In this document: one piece after another, positions 14,641 through 22,564 of the stretch
How positions within the stretch are numbered: position 1 is the first letter of the stretch
Layout: every line of letters begins with the position of its first letter
Virus record (IMG/VR): IMGVR_UViG_3300035701_000118
Span: 1-38,562 of that record
From: a virus
DNA: 38,562 bases
Reading direction: 5' to 3' (one strand)
The notes under the pieces: generated by a model
What the model saw: only the letters and a program-made list of their open reading frames with translations
Told to the model about the DNA's origin: nothing
Databases searched by the model: none
Position numbers and translations under genes: made by a program

Positions 14641-15417
14641 CGGAGTCCTTCTTCGCTATGTCCATCGCGTGTTTGTAGATCATGTTCATCTTCTCGAGGA
14701 AGAATGGCCTCTCGGCCGGGGGGATCTCCAGGTCTCTCATCATTTCCGGCATCAGCCCGAATTCCCTGACGAACTGGTTTACCGACTCGTTGAAGAACCC
14801 GTACACCGCCGTCGAGTGGTCATCGAGCGGCGGCGGGTTCTGCTCCGGACGGTCGCCCTTGCCTATCTGCCCCAGTTCGATCGCGTTTCGCCAGGTCCGC
14901 TCCCAGAGCAGATAGGCCCTCAATTTTTTCGGAAATTCTCGTGGTCCCTTATGATCGTCAGCAGGTTGATCCAGAGGAATTGAGAGTCCGACTTCTTCTT
15001 CGAGGCGTCCGCCGGCTCCTCCTGGCCCGGGTCGAAGCCGGTCGGAAGGGCCGCCTCGGCGGGCTCGATGCGTCTCTTGACCTCCTCCCACATCAGTGCG
15101 TCCTTGAACCACGGCTTCATCTTCTCCTCTTCCGTGCAGGGGATCGGCTCCCCGTTTAGGGTGAGGTCCCATCCGATCACGTGCTGCATGATGATGGGGA
15201 TGATCTTCTCGAACACCGGCCAGAACTCGGAGACGTCCGCCTTGTCGAGTTTGAGCTTGTCGATCGAGGGGACGCCGGCGAACGCGAGGAACCCCTCGAG
15301 CTGCCCCTTGCGGAAGAGCGGCCTCAGCTGGAGCCTGACGATCGGCGGGTCGATGATGTCCGTGTCGAGTTCGAACTCCTCCCAGACCGATGGACTTGGA
15401 AATTTCAGTTCGCCCAT
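14633..15417 (-). CDS. Tail assembly chaperone frameshift fusion (G-GT type)
   Basis: The first frame (14920-15417) can be continued in the -1 frame to 14633 by slipping at the heptamer A-AAA-AAT. This gives a product of about 261 aa whose extension starts KKLRAYLLWERTWRNAIELG and ends MDIAKKDSDA. The extension is a normal-looking protein with no good start of its own: the upstream part of that frame (to 15172) is an Arg/Gly-rich shadow of the first gene. In siphophages a low level of this fusion helps load the tail tube protein onto the tape measure, and this pair lies between exactly those two genes. Confidence 0.8.
14920..15417 (-). CDS. Tail assembly chaperone (short, unshifted product)
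   Basis: 165 aa, starting MGELKFPSPSVWEEFELDTD. The body resembles phage tail assembly chaperones that hold tail proteins before assembly, with a conserved FWPVFEKIIPIIMQHVIGWD segment and a Pro/Glu-rich linker before FLWINLLTII at the end. It stops at 14920-14922 immediately after the slippery heptamer. Placed after the major tail protein gene and before the tape measure, as G is in lambda. Confidence 0.75.
   Translation of the reverse strand: MGELKFPSPSVWEEFELDTDIIDPPIVRLQLRPLFRKGQLEGFLAFAGVPSIDKLKLDKADVSEFWPVFEKIIPIIMQHVIGWDLTLNGEPIPCTEEEKMKPWFKDALMWEEVKRRIEPAEAALPTGFDPGQEEPADASKKKSDSQFLWINLLTIIRDHENFRKN
14923..14929 (-). promoter_or_regulatory. Programmed -1 ribosomal frameshift heptamer A AAA AAT
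   Basis: In the zero frame the codons are cga-aaa-aat-tga, so the heptamer A-AAA-AAT is in the correct X-XXY-YYZ phase and is directly followed by the stop codon. After the slip, reading continues aaa-aaa-ttg-agg into an open frame of about 100 codons. The pattern is canonical for siphophage tail chaperones. A downstream stimulating structure was not worked out. Confidence 0.8.
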
Positions 15418-15480
15418 GCTTGACCTCCTGTGAATTGTCGGAAGGGCGGGCCGGGCGGCCCGCCCCCCGTTTGGTTTCGC

Positions 15481-16857
15481 TTACGCCAGGTAGTCCGTCG
15501 CCTGGAGGTTGACGAGCTCGAGGAAGGGCCGCGTGTAGGCGCTCATGCCCGTCGGGCCCGTCGCGGCCTGCTCCGCCTCGAGAGTGATGACCGTGCTCAT
15601 CGCGTCGGCGAGCGGGGCCGCCGGAGGCTCCACGAACTTCAGCCGCGGGAACCCGAGCAGGAGGCTATACTTGACCCCGCCCCCCGCGTTTAGGTCCGAC
15701 GTGAACGCCACCGTGAGCTTCTGGGCCTCCTTGGAGTTGAACGACGCGAGGTACGCGAGATTGGCCGGCGCCGTCCGGGGAATCGTAAGCTTGATGCTCA
15801 TCTTGAACGCCTTGGCGTCCTGCGACTGGATGATCCCCTCGTCCCCCGCCGCATGGTAGGCGTCGAGGACCCTCTCGTAGTCAATGTCGACTTCGCTTAT
15901 CTGCAGGACGTCCCCGACGGCCAGCGCCCCCGCCCCCTGGAGGTTCATCCAGATCGCCCCGTGCCCGAACCTGACGATGTTCGCCACGTCCGCATAGGTC
16001 AGGGCGTCCATCTCCGTCGCCCCGTTGACGCCGCCGTCGACACAATGGTTTCCCCTGAGCGATATGGTGCCTTTGAGCAGCCCCTTGGCGATCTTCAGCG
16101 AGAGCTTGAAGGGCACGGCGGATGGGATCTCCCGGACGACTCCGGGCCGCTCGACGGCGAACGTGAAGAACTTTTCGACGTAATCCGCCCAGGTGAAGAC
16201 GTGCTTCATGGCCACGCCGACACCCGTCCCGTCGGAGACGTAGTTCAGGGACCCCGTCAAATCGGTCTCGGCGTAGCCGCAGAGGACCGAGATGTCGAGC
16301 GCATGGTTCGTGCCCGTCGCGAACAGGAGCGAACAAATGGTGGTCGTGACGCCGAGCGTGAACTTGTTGGTCGTGGGGTTATAGGTGCAGGCCCAGACCA
16401 GCGTTTTGCCCTGGATAGCATTGAGCGCGAGCGCGATGGCCGTGGCCAGGGTCGCCCCCGTGTATGTGCCGGCCGGCACGGTCGCCGTCAATTCGGGGGG
16501 CGTATCCGAGCCCTCCTTCACGTTGACCTTGTCGTTGACCCCCGTGACGACCTCGAACACCGGCGTCGGGGCCCCCGCCACGCCAAAAAGGCCCGCGATG
16601 AGCGATCCCAAGGGGCCGGGATCATACCGCATCGCGAACTCGGGCGAGAAGTCGACCGGCTCGATGAGCCCCAGGTCCCCGTCGAGCGGCATTATGGCGT
16701 CGATGTCATCGCGCGCCTCGTAGGGTCGCTTGGGGGAAGGGTTCCCGTCGTTCTCGATCAGGATCCCCTTCTCGACCGGGAGTGCCGTGCCCCAGTCGGC
16801 CCCTTTTATCGCGGCCGCCGCGTAGAACCTCTTGCTTGGATAGGTGGGTGTCGTCAT
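15481..16857 (-). CDS. Major tail (tube) protein
   Basis: 458 aa. It begins PTYPSKRFYAAAAIKGADWG and contains features of long-tailed-phage tube proteins: a beta-rich body with GDLGLIEPVDFSPEFAMRYD, an inserted domain at about residues 105-215 (VNVKEGSDTP to LCGYAE), and later LSLKIAKGLLKGTISLRGNH and a C-terminal LLLGFPRLKFVE. It is much longer than a bare tube protein, probably because of the inserted domain. Position just before the chaperone pair supports the call. Confidence 0.7.
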   Translation of the reverse strand: MTTPTYPSKRFYAAAAIKGADWGTALPVEKGILIENDGNPSPKRPYEARDDIDAIMPLDGDLGLIEPVDFSPEFAMRYDPGPLGSLIAGLFGVAGAPTPVFEVVTGVNDKVNVKEGSDTPPELTATVPAGTYTGATLATAIALALNAIQGKTLVWACTYNPTTNKFTLGVTTTICSLLFATGTNHALDISVLCGYAETDLTGSLNYVSDGTGVGVAMKHVFTWADYVEKFFTFAVERPGVVREIPSAVPFKLSLKIAKGLLKGTISLRGNHCVDGGVNGATEMDALTYADVANIVRFGHGAIWMNLQGAGALAVGDVLQISEVDIDYERVLDAYHAAGDEGIIQSQDAKAFKMSIKLTIPRTAPANLAYLASFNSKEAQKLTVAFTSDLNAGGGVKYSLLLGFPRLKFVEPPAAPLADAMSTVITLEAEQAATGPTGMSAYTRPFLELVNLQATDYLA

Positions 16858-17069
16858 GTTTGCCTCCCGCCGCTTTGCCTCGCGGCCTTCTCTTTCCTTT
16901 CGGGTTTAGGGGCCTGGCCTTCCTCGGGCACCATCCTCGCCCGGCCCGACCTGACCCATTCCCTCACGACGGCCGGGGGCCATGCCTCCGCGTCGTGCTC
17001 CTTCCCTTTCTCAAGTCGCGGCCCCATGCGCGGGAAGGCTGAGTCCCGGAGCCATACGAATTTCGCCAT
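16854..17069 (-). CDS. Small basic protein of the tail region, 71 aa
   Basis: Starts MAKFVWLRDSAFPRMGPRLE and ends in a Lys/Arg-rich tail. It overlaps the start of the tail tube gene by 4 nt (ATGA) and follows the connector genes. It has no recognised family. The order and overlap suggest that it is a real minor component or a translated spacer gene. Confidence 0.5.
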   Translation of the reverse strand: MAKFVWLRDSAFPRMGPRLEKGKEHDAEAWPPAVVREWVRSGRARMVPEEGQAPKPERKEKAARQSGGRQT

Positions 17070-17077
17070 GTTTCACC

Positions 17078-17506
17078 TCATGCGAGTCTTCTGATGTAGT
17101 CGGCCGTGAAGGCCAATTTCGATATTAGATAATCATCGAGATATTTCTGCGCGGAATCGTCCGAATTGAGCGCGAGCAGCGGGCACGAATCAAGTGCCAT
17201 GATCGCCGCATCGTTGACGATGCCGTCCTCGATCGCCTGCCTGTCGTCCAGGGCGATCTTATATGCCGCCCGGGCGTCCCGCTTCGTCTTGTAGGCTATC
17301 CAGATCAGGATCTCCTCCCTCGGGTTCGCCAGGTTGTCCATGCCGTAGCGATTCTCGAGGATATGGTTCTCGATCCTGAAGGCCTTGTCGATCACGGAGT
17401 CCGGGACCCCGTCGAAGTCGAACACGGAGTTCGTCGCCTTGAAGCTCAGCGCGGCCATCCGCGCCTCGATGGCCTCGATGATCGCCCGGATCTTGCTCGT
17501 CGCCAT
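17078..17506 (-). CDS. Tail completion/terminator-like protein
   Basis: 142 aa. It has an alpha/beta pattern: helix MATSKIRAIIEAIEARMAAL, a middle with REEILIWIAYKTKRDARAAY, and a last part LISKLAFTADYIRRLA. Size and place between the head-tail connector and the tube gene fit a tail terminator or tail completion protein, which caps the tube and sets its joining to the head. Assignment is by order and size. Confidence 0.5.
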   Translation of the reverse strand: MATSKIRAIIEAIEARMAALSFKATNSVFDFDGVPDSVIDKAFRIENHILENRYGMDNLANPREEILIWIAYKTKRDARAAYKIALDDRQAIEDGIVNDAAIMALDSCPLLALNSDDSAQKYLDDYLISKLAFTADYIRRLA

Positions 17507-17510
17507 CGTC

Positions 17511-18206
17511 TCACCTGATCAGCGTCAACTGGCCGAGTCCGCTTTCCTCGTCGGCCTCGATCGACCCGCTCTCGTCCTCGTCGTATTTTATCTCGAGCGC
17601 CGCGAACCTGGCCGCGAAGATCGCGGCGTATTTCTCGTACCGCTTCCACCAGACGTCCTCCGGGTCCTTGGAGAAATTGAAGAAGATCATCTCGAAGGTC
17701 TTGATGACAACGAGTTCGCGGACCTGGGAACCGTCGATGAGCATCGCCGGCCGCTTGCCCTTGTCCTTTATGAGCCGCTTGACCGTCCTGAACGCCTCGG
17801 CGATCTGGCCGCTGTAGCTCGTCGTTCCGGCCCAGATCTCGTCCGCCAGGAGCGGGAAGTAGGCCTTCAGGTCGTCGTCAACAACGTCGCAAGCGAGCGG
17901 CGTCAGGACGACGTCGAAGAAGAATGTCGCCCGATAGACGACCGTGGCGATCATGTAGTTGATCTCTATGATGGCGTTCTCCCAGAGTTCCGCCGTCTTC
18001 GCCGCCGCGAGCAAGTAGGTCAGCGGCCCGGCCGTCTCGACGTTCATAGCAGTCGCCGCCAGGACCTCCGTGCCGGCGGGATCGCGGACCGTGACCGTGG
18101 CCGACGTCGGCTTGACGATCACCCCCGCCGAGTAGACCTTCGCCTCGATCGGGAAGGCCGCGCTCCGGGGCGCCTGGTCCTCGGTCAGTTTCACGATGTA
18201 GCTCAT
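17511..18206 (-). CDS. Head-tail connector-region protein
   Basis: 231 aa. The N-terminal half is beta-rich and Ig-like (APRSAAFPIEAKVYSAGVIV, TVTVRDPAGTEVLAAT), and the C-terminal half is helical (IAEAFRTVKRLIKDKGKRP, WWKRYEKYAAIFAARFAALE) with an acidic tail. The helical part resembles adaptor proteins that bind the portal. It may be a fusion of an adaptor and a decoration-type domain, but I am not sure. It starts with a 4-nt overlap with the previous gene. Confidence 0.45.
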   Translation of the reverse strand: MSYIVKLTEDQAPRSAAFPIEAKVYSAGVIVKPTSATVTVRDPAGTEVLAATAMNVETAGPLTYLLAAAKTAELWENAIIEINYMIATVVYRATFFFDVVLTPLACDVVDDDLKAYFPLLADEIWAGTTSYSGQIAEAFRTVKRLIKDKGKRPAMLIDGSQVRELVVIKTFEMIFFNFSKDPEDVWWKRYEKYAAIFAARFAALEIKYDEDESGSIEADEESGLGQLTLIR

Positions 18207-18520
18207 TTCCCGCGCTTCCCCTTCTTGTTCGGTTCGAAAATCTGCTCCGCCCTTTCCCTTTGTTTGCGGTCGGCCCTGCTCGCGTAAACCGGGGCCTCCG
18301 CTTTCTCCGGGATCTTTTCGGGGATGACGATGGGCGCCGGCGGACCGGCCCCCGCGTCTTTGATTTCGCTTGCGGGCTCGACGATCCGGCAGCCGTTCCT
18401 GGCCGCCAGGAGCAGGGCATCCGCCCTCGAGCTCGTCGACCCCTTCCCCTTGCAGAAGTCCACGCCGCCCATGAACCCCGTGAACTCCGACCCTGGAATC
18501 TCGAGGATATAGACGGTCAC
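18203..18520 (-). CDS. Hypothetical head-region protein
   Basis: 105 aa from GTG at 18520 (VTVYILEIPGSEFTGFMGGV), chosen because AGGGG lies upstream and the longer ATG start at 18553 would overlap the previous gene by 23 nt. The N-terminal half is a small alpha/beta domain with FCKGKGSTSSRADALLLAAR; the C-terminal half is a Pro/Glu/Lys-rich tail ending KKGKRGK. Function unknown; it lies between capsid and connector genes. Confidence 0.5.
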   Translation of the reverse strand: MTVYILEIPGSEFTGFMGGVDFCKGKGSTSSRADALLLAARNGCRIVEPASEIKDAGAGPPAPIVIPEKIPEKAEAPVYASRADRKQRERAEQIFEPNKKGKRGK

Positions 18521-18530
18521 GTTCCGGCCC

Positions 18531-18887
18531 CTACTTTTCGGGCGTGGTGACAAACATCTCCCAGGTCACGGCCGCCGTGCCGACGATCCCGACGTACCGG
18601 ACGTATTTCTGGCTCGCCCGGAAATAGAGTTCGTAGAGACCGACCGCGGTGATCTGCGAGAAGACCGCGTTCGGGATGTCGGTGCCGCCGGCGTCATCGT
18701 CATGGTCCTCCAGGTGGACGTCGAGCGTGCCGTTGGACGCCACGACCGTGACATTGATGACGGCCTTGACCAGGCCCGTCGGCCCGATTGCCTTCCCCAC
18801 GCTCGTTACGGTCCCGACCCCCTGCAGGGCGCTCGACTTGAGGACGAGCTCCTCGTCCTTTATGATCGTGGTTTGTTCGTGAGTCAT
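18531..18887 (-). CDS. Small beta-rich head protein (possible decoration protein)
   Basis: 118 aa. Its beta strands (KAVINVTVVASNGTLDVHLE, YVRYVGIVGTAAVTWEMFVT) and no charged tail suggest a compact virion protein. It lies directly downstream of the major capsid gene, where capsid decoration proteins or fibre heads are often encoded. No family is recognised, so the role is only suggested by position. Confidence 0.5.
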   Translation of the reverse strand: MTHEQTTIIKDEELVLKSSALQGVGTVTSVGKAIGPTGLVKAVINVTVVASNGTLDVHLEDHDDDAGGTDIPNAVFSQITAVGLYELYFRASQKYVRYVGIVGTAAVTWEMFVTTPEK

Positions 18888-18952
18888 GTTTTTCTCCTGA
18901 TATAATCTCTTTTTCTCCGCCCTTGGAATCCCCGGAAATCAGCCGTTTCTCT

Positions 18953-19873
18953 TTACAGGATTCCGCTCAGCTTGAGGATGCCCTTCAGCCTGGCCGCGCA
19001 CCGGGGATGGAACATGGCGATCCCGATCAGCCACTCCAGCCGATACCGGAAGACGGGCTTCACGTCGATCTCGCCGAGGTCGATGCCCTCGGGCTCGCCG
19101 TTCTGGAGGCCGCACACATACTGGTCGATGCCGAACTTGAAGGCGTAGGCCGACGCCGTGGTGCCGGTGGACGACCCCTCGGTCTCGTCGAAGCCGAGGA
19201 TGGTGTTCCCCAGGTGGTCCTTGTCGACGATGCCGACGGGGATCCCGTTGAAGAGCCTGATGCGCTCGCCCCACTGGTTCTTGTCGACGGACAAGATGTT
19301 GCTCGCCGCGTAAAGCGCGTCGACCTGGCGGTCGAACGCCTTCCCCCAGACCAGGAGATCGGGCTTCTCGTCCAGGGCGTCGATCAGGACGAGGAGCATG
19401 TTCTTGGTGAGCTCCTCGCCGATCGTGCCCGAGCCGTCTGCGTGGATGAGCTGGGCGCCCGTGATCCGTTTGTTGACCCCGTCGAACCCCTTGACGTTGG
19501 CCGCCTCGTCGCCGTCGAAGAACTCCTTCGTGAAGCTGAGCGCGGCCGCCTTGGACTGCATCAGGATGTCCGTCGACCGCCGGGCCGACCCGTACATCTT
19601 GACGAGCGCCTTGTCCGTGTCCATGTCCCCGCCCATGATCTTGATCTTCTCGGTCAAGGGCAGGAGGACCCCGACGCTCTCGTTGTACGCCTCGTTGATG
19701 CCGCGGAATCCGATCCCGGGCAGGACGCTCTCCTGGTTATAGGCCAGGGCGTTCCCCACGATGCTCTTGAAGGGAAGGGCGTCCAGAATGACGGAGGACT
19801 TGGCGAACGTCTCGATGACGCCGCTCAAAATCGGGTCCTGCGTTTGCTTGCTGTACTCAATGAGAGTCTGCAT
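18953..19873 (-). CDS. Major capsid protein (HK97-type)
   Basis: 306 aa. It starts MQTLIEYSKQTQDPILSGVI, has an early loop with NEAYNESVGVLLPLTEKIKI, a helix with SARRSTDILMQSKAAALSFT, and a late strand/helix set with PDLLVWGKAFDRQVDALYA and GIPVGIVDKDHLGNT, as in HK97-fold capsid proteins that have no N-terminal delta domain. The separate scaffold gene just upstream supports this. A GGGAGA ribosome-binding site precedes the ATG. Confidence 0.85.
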   Translation of the reverse strand: MQTLIEYSKQTQDPILSGVIETFAKSSVILDALPFKSIVGNALAYNQESVLPGIGFRGINEAYNESVGVLLPLTEKIKIMGGDMDTDKALVKMYGSARRSTDILMQSKAAALSFTKEFFDGDEAANVKGFDGVNKRITGAQLIHADGSGTIGEELTKNMLLVLIDALDEKPDLLVWGKAFDRQVDALYAASNILSVDKNQWGERIRLFNGIPVGIVDKDHLGNTILGFDETEGSSTGTTASAYAFKFGIDQYVCGLQNGEPEGIDLGEIDVKPVFRYRLEWLIGIAMFHPRCAARLKGILKLSGIL

Positions 19874-19903
19874 GGTTTTTCTTCTCCCTTTCGGGGGCCG
19901 GTT

Positions 19904-20548
19904 TTATTTCTTCTTTTTCCCCTCGAGCCCCCTGGTTATCCGGTCCAGCACGCTTTCGCCCGCCGGAGCCGGTTGTAAGATTCCCTTGAGGTGCGGTTTC
20001 GGCGTTCCTGGGGGCGGCGTACCGATCTGCTCGGGTTCTTTGAAGAGGTCCGGCTTGGCTTTTGCCAGGGCCGCAACCGCCTCCTTCGCGCCCTCCACGG
20101 TCTCCAGATCTTCCGAGACCTTGACCCCCGTCCTATCGACGGCCAGGACCACCACGTCCGGGTAGATCGCGTTCAGGGCGATCGCCTCGTTCTTGATCGT
20201 CAGGTCCGCCAGCCTCCGCTTGAAGTTGGCCAGATCCGTCGCACCCTTTGTCACCGCACTCTCGGACAGTTCCTTGAACTTGCCCTGTTCCTTCAGGGCT
20301 GCGTCCTTCGCCTCGCCCTCGGCCTTCTCCTTGGCCTCGAGCTTCAGGCGGTAGGCTTTCGCCTCCTCGTTTGCGGCGCGCTTCGCCGCGAGCAGGTTCT
20401 GGACCGCGTCCGGGTCCTTCATCAGCTCAGCGATCTTCGGGTCGAGCTCGGTCTTCTTGGCCGCGTCCTCGGCTGCCTTTCTGTCATCCTCGGTCTTCTT
20501 GGCCGCATCCGCCGCCTTCTGAGTGGCGATCTCTTCCGGTATAGGCAT
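19904..20548 (-). CDS. Capsid scaffold protein
   Basis: 214 aa, almost entirely charged helix for the first ~105 residues (AADAAKKTEDDRKAAEDAAK, AKAYRLKLEAKEKAEGEAKD), then a middle section with LADLTIKNEAIALNAIYPDV and a C-terminal basic end (GLEGKKKK). The coiled-coil first part and basic last part are usual for scaffold proteins that bind capsid subunits. It lies immediately before the capsid gene. Confidence 0.8.
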   Translation of the reverse strand: MPIPEEIATQKAADAAKKTEDDRKAAEDAAKKTELDPKIAELMKDPDAVQNLLAAKRAANEEAKAYRLKLEAKEKAEGEAKDAALKEQGKFKELSESAVTKGATDLANFKRRLADLTIKNEAIALNAIYPDVVVLAVDRTGVKVSEDLETVEGAKEAVAALAKAKPDLFKEPEQIGTPPPGTPKPHLKGILQPAPAGESVLDRITRGLEGKKKK

Positions 20549-20564
20549 CTTGCCCTCCTATAAT

Positions 20565-20864
20565 TTATCCGCCCGCCGCTCCGCGCGGCCTAGCTCTTTC
20601 ATTAGGCGTCGCGTTTTTCTTCATTGCAATAGGCGCCGCAGTTTTCTTTTTCATCCAGCGCCTCATCTGCCCCGTGGCGCGGCGATCGCGCTCGGCCTGA
20701 AACTGGATCACCTTCCCCCTTCCGTATTTATTCGGAACGATTCTGAACCGAAAGCGGTGAACCAGGCCGCAGTCGCAGCAGGCAAACTTATAGCTTTTCG
20801 GCGGATATCGAACGGGCTTGACCCACGCCCCGACTTCCGGACAGGCATAGCGCGACGTGGTCAA
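20565..20864 (-). CDS. Zinc-ribbon-like hypothetical protein
   Basis: 99 aa from a TTG at 20864 that overlaps the stop of the upstream gene. It contains FACCDCGLVHRFRFRIVPN with a CxxC-type site and a basic C-terminal half (ERDRRATGQMRRWMKKK). Small proteins with a CCDCGLVHR motif are, from memory, frequent near phage capsid genes; their function is unknown. A longer frame up to 20942 exists but would lie within the neighbouring gene. Confidence 0.55.
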   Translation of the reverse strand: MTTSRYACPEVGAWVKPVRYPPKSYKFACCDCGLVHRFRFRIVPNKYGRGKVIQFQAERDRRATGQMRRWMKKKTAAPIAMKKNATPNERARPRGAAGG

Positions 20865-21055
20865 TGCTCCATTCTCGACTGCTGGTTGTGAACGACCACG
20901 TCCATCTCCGGATATGTCTCTATCCTTGGCCGGCAGAAGCATTGCCGTCCTCGTTCCGCGTGGCCGAAGCTATTCGGATGCGGCACAACGTGGACGGTCT
21001 CGGTCTCCCGGTCCTCGACGACCTTCCATTTGGTCTCCGGAACGGCTGCCATCAT
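20861..21055 (-). CDS. Hypothetical 64-aa protein
   Basis: Begins MMAAVPETKWKVVEDRETET, with two Cys in GRQCFCRPRIETYPEMDVVV. It sits between the virion-morphogenesis gene and the zinc-ribbon-like gene with 4-nt overlaps at both ends, which favours real translation. No family recognised. Confidence 0.45.
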   Translation of the reverse strand: MMAAVPETKWKVVEDRETETVHVVPHPNSFGHAERGRQCFCRPRIETYPEMDVVVHNQQSRMEH

Positions 21056-21534
21056 TTCCCCCTCGCGCCCTTCGCCAGCTCGCCGATCGGATCGTCGTAG
21101 TGCTTCTTGGTGAGCTTCTGCACGGCCGAGGGCGCCAGGTTCATAAACTCCCGCTGAGGCTGCTTCCCCGTGCCCGTCGTGTGGATCTGGGCGAGCATAT
21201 CCGAGTTCGCGCCGCCCTTCTCACCGACTGAGCCGACGAGAACTGCGCCATGCCGCGCGTCCCTGACCTCCGTCTTGATCGCCCCGAGCATCGTCCCGGA
21301 AAGTTTCAGGTTCGGCCGTCCGGTGGCGGTCATCCCTTTTTTCTTCTTGGCATACTTCTCCGAGTACGGTTTGAAGCCGCGCCCCATGTAGTCCAAGCCG
21401 CTCGCGGTTTTTATGAGAATGATGTCCTTAATGTCCGCGACGATCCCGGCCATCGGCTTCGTGGAGGCCAGGAACGCCTCGATGCCCGCGAACATCCGCT
21501 TCACCTCGGCGACGCCCGTGATCTTGATGCTCAT
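21052..21534 (-). CDS. Phage virion morphogenesis protein (Mu gpG/gp10-like)
   Basis: 160 aa. It has the general form of the phage virion-morphogenesis family: an N-terminal helix GVAEVKRMFAGIEAFLASTK, then DYMGRGFKPYSEKYAKKKKG, the motif GRPNLKLSGTMLGAIKTEV, then VGSVGEKGGANSDMLAQIHT and FMNLAPS. Members complete the head-tail junction or tail. The start overlaps the minor head gene (ATGA). Confidence 0.75.
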   Translation of the reverse strand: MSIKITGVAEVKRMFAGIEAFLASTKPMAGIVADIKDIILIKTASGLDYMGRGFKPYSEKYAKKKKGMTATGRPNLKLSGTMLGAIKTEVRDARHGAVLVGSVGEKGGANSDMLAQIHTTGTGKQPQREFMNLAPSAVQKLTKKHYDDPIGELAKGARGK

Positions 21535-21950
21535 CGGCCGCTTACTCCGAGCTTCTTAATAATCTTTCGCAGATATGCCTCGACCTCGAAGACGCCCATG
21601 TCGTAGATCTCGGGCGGGAGCGGGCCGTAGTTCGCGTTCCACTCCTCCATGACGTCTTTCAGGCCCTGCTCCGACGGACCGATCTCGACGATGGACGGGA
21701 GCTCCGATCCCTCCTCGCCGCGGAGCCTGACCATCTCGGAGATCTCCGGGAGCTCGTCGAGGGCGTCCTCCGGAACGAGGATGCAATGGCAATCGTCCTC
21801 GCAATACCGCGCGGAGCTCCCGGGGAGCCCCCATTCGGAGTCGGCCCACTCCTCGTAGGTCATCGGATCCTGCTCCGCCGCGTCGACGCAGATCGGGCAG
21901 GGGTTCGATGAGCAGATCACGTTCCGGAGGAGGACCGCTTCGGCCATCAT
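21531..21950 (-). CDS. Minor head protein, SPP1 gp7-like C-terminal module
   Basis: 139 aa. It has SSNPCPICVDAAEQDPMTYE, then EWGLPGSSARYCEDDCHCIL. This is the Cys-rich end of phage head-morphogenesis (gp7/MuF) proteins, where the two Cys pairs probably bind a metal. The usual N-terminal helical domain is missing here and may be replaced by the three small helical proteins encoded just upstream. It lies after the portal gene, in the expected place. Confidence 0.7.
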   Translation of the reverse strand: MMAEAVLLRNVICSSNPCPICVDAAEQDPMTYEEWADSEWGLPGSSARYCEDDCHCILVPEDALDELPEISEMVRLRGEEGSELPSIVEIGPSEQGLKDVMEEWNANYGPLPPEIYDMGVFEVEAYLRKIIKKLGVSGR

Positions 21951-22207
21951 TTGATCTCTCTTGTGTAGGCCGCGATGTGGATGCGGTTGATGAGGCCGGC
22001 GACCTCGCGCTTTATGGCCTTGTTGAGCGCCTCGCGCTCCATCGCCCAGCGGGAGAGCGGGTTCTCGCGGATGATCTTGATGGCCTCGATGCTCATATCC
22101 GCCGCCTTGTTCTCGGCCACGAATATGTGCATCTTCGCCGCGTACTGCTCCAGGAGGAACCGGACCTTGATCCGGAAGATTTCGAGCTGGACGTTCTTTT
22201 CAGCCAT
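21947..22207 (-). CDS. Small helical protein after portal, 86 aa
   Basis: Predicted all-helical (EIFRIKVRFLLEQYAAKMHI, SRWAMEREALNKAIKREVAG). It overlaps both neighbours (ATGA downstream, 8 nt upstream). It may correspond to part of the helical domain of a longer head-morphogenesis protein split into separate genes, since the gene following it encodes only the Cys-rich end of that family. This is a guess. Confidence 0.45.
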   Translation of the reverse strand: MAEKNVQLEIFRIKVRFLLEQYAAKMHIFVAENKAADMSIEAIKIIRENPLSRWAMEREALNKAIKREVAGLINRIHIAAYTREIK

Positions 22208-22424
22208 TCATGGAGTCCGCGAGTTCGAGGCCGAGCCTTACCGCCTCTTTGGCGCCCTCGAGGATGTCCTGCGCGAGCGCGTCCGCGTACTCGGCGGCGT
22301 ACGCCTTGCCTTCCCTGCCGAGCAGCCGCGCCTCATCCATCAGCCGGAACCGGAGGCCCGCGCGCTCCGCCATCTTGTTCTCTATCTTCTGGACCAGCAG
22401 GACGTGGGCCTTGAGTTCGATCAT
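22200..22424 (-). CDS. Small helical protein after portal, 74 aa
   Basis: Start at ATG 22424 (MIELKAHVLLVQKIENKMAE); the open frame continues upstream to 22574 but there it is a shadow of the small basic gene. The protein is an Ala/Glu/Leu-rich helix pair (LLGREGKAYAAEYADALAQD). It overlaps its upstream neighbour by ATGA. Unknown function, probably head-related by position. Confidence 0.5.
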   Translation of the reverse strand: MIELKAHVLLVQKIENKMAERAGLRFRLMDEARLLGREGKAYAAEYADALAQDILEGAKEAVRLGLELADSMNG

Positions 22425-22564
22425 CTCTTCCTTGTCTTCTTCGTTGGCTTGAAGCCGTGCTTGACGGCCTGTGCGAAGCGTTCGAAATTGGCCCGTCTCT
22501 TCTTGGATTTGAAGTGGAAGATCTTCCCCGACGACATCCTGAGCCCGCGCTTGCCGACCTTCAT
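22421..22564 (-). CDS. Small basic protein after portal, 47 aa
   Basis: A frame of 47 codons linked to the portal stop by ATGA at its start and to the next gene by ATGA at its end. It is strongly basic, with KIFHFKSKKRRANFERFAQA and a KKTRKR end. Similar short basic proteins with an FHFKSKKA-like motif are, as I recall, common beside phage portal genes. Function unknown. Confidence 0.6.
   Translation of the reverse strand: MKVGKRGLRMSSGKIFHFKSKKRRANFERFAQAVKHGFKPTKKTRKR

Noticed and set aside
14930-15172. Independent start for the downstream tail chaperone frame at 15172
   Set aside because: The N-terminal part of that frame is Arg/Gly-rich shadow of the first gene; the canonical slippery site gives a better explanation.
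15853-17094. 413-codon plus-strand frame opposite the major tail gene
   Set aside because: It is rich in Arg, Asp, Glu, Val and Gly with no domain, runs antisense to well-supported tail genes, and is a usual product of G+C-rich codon bias on the opposite strand.
18923-19978. 351-codon plus-strand frame opposite the capsid gene
   Set aside because: Same composition as other antisense shadows (Leu/Asp/Val/Arg repeats); the capsid protein on the minus strand is convincing.
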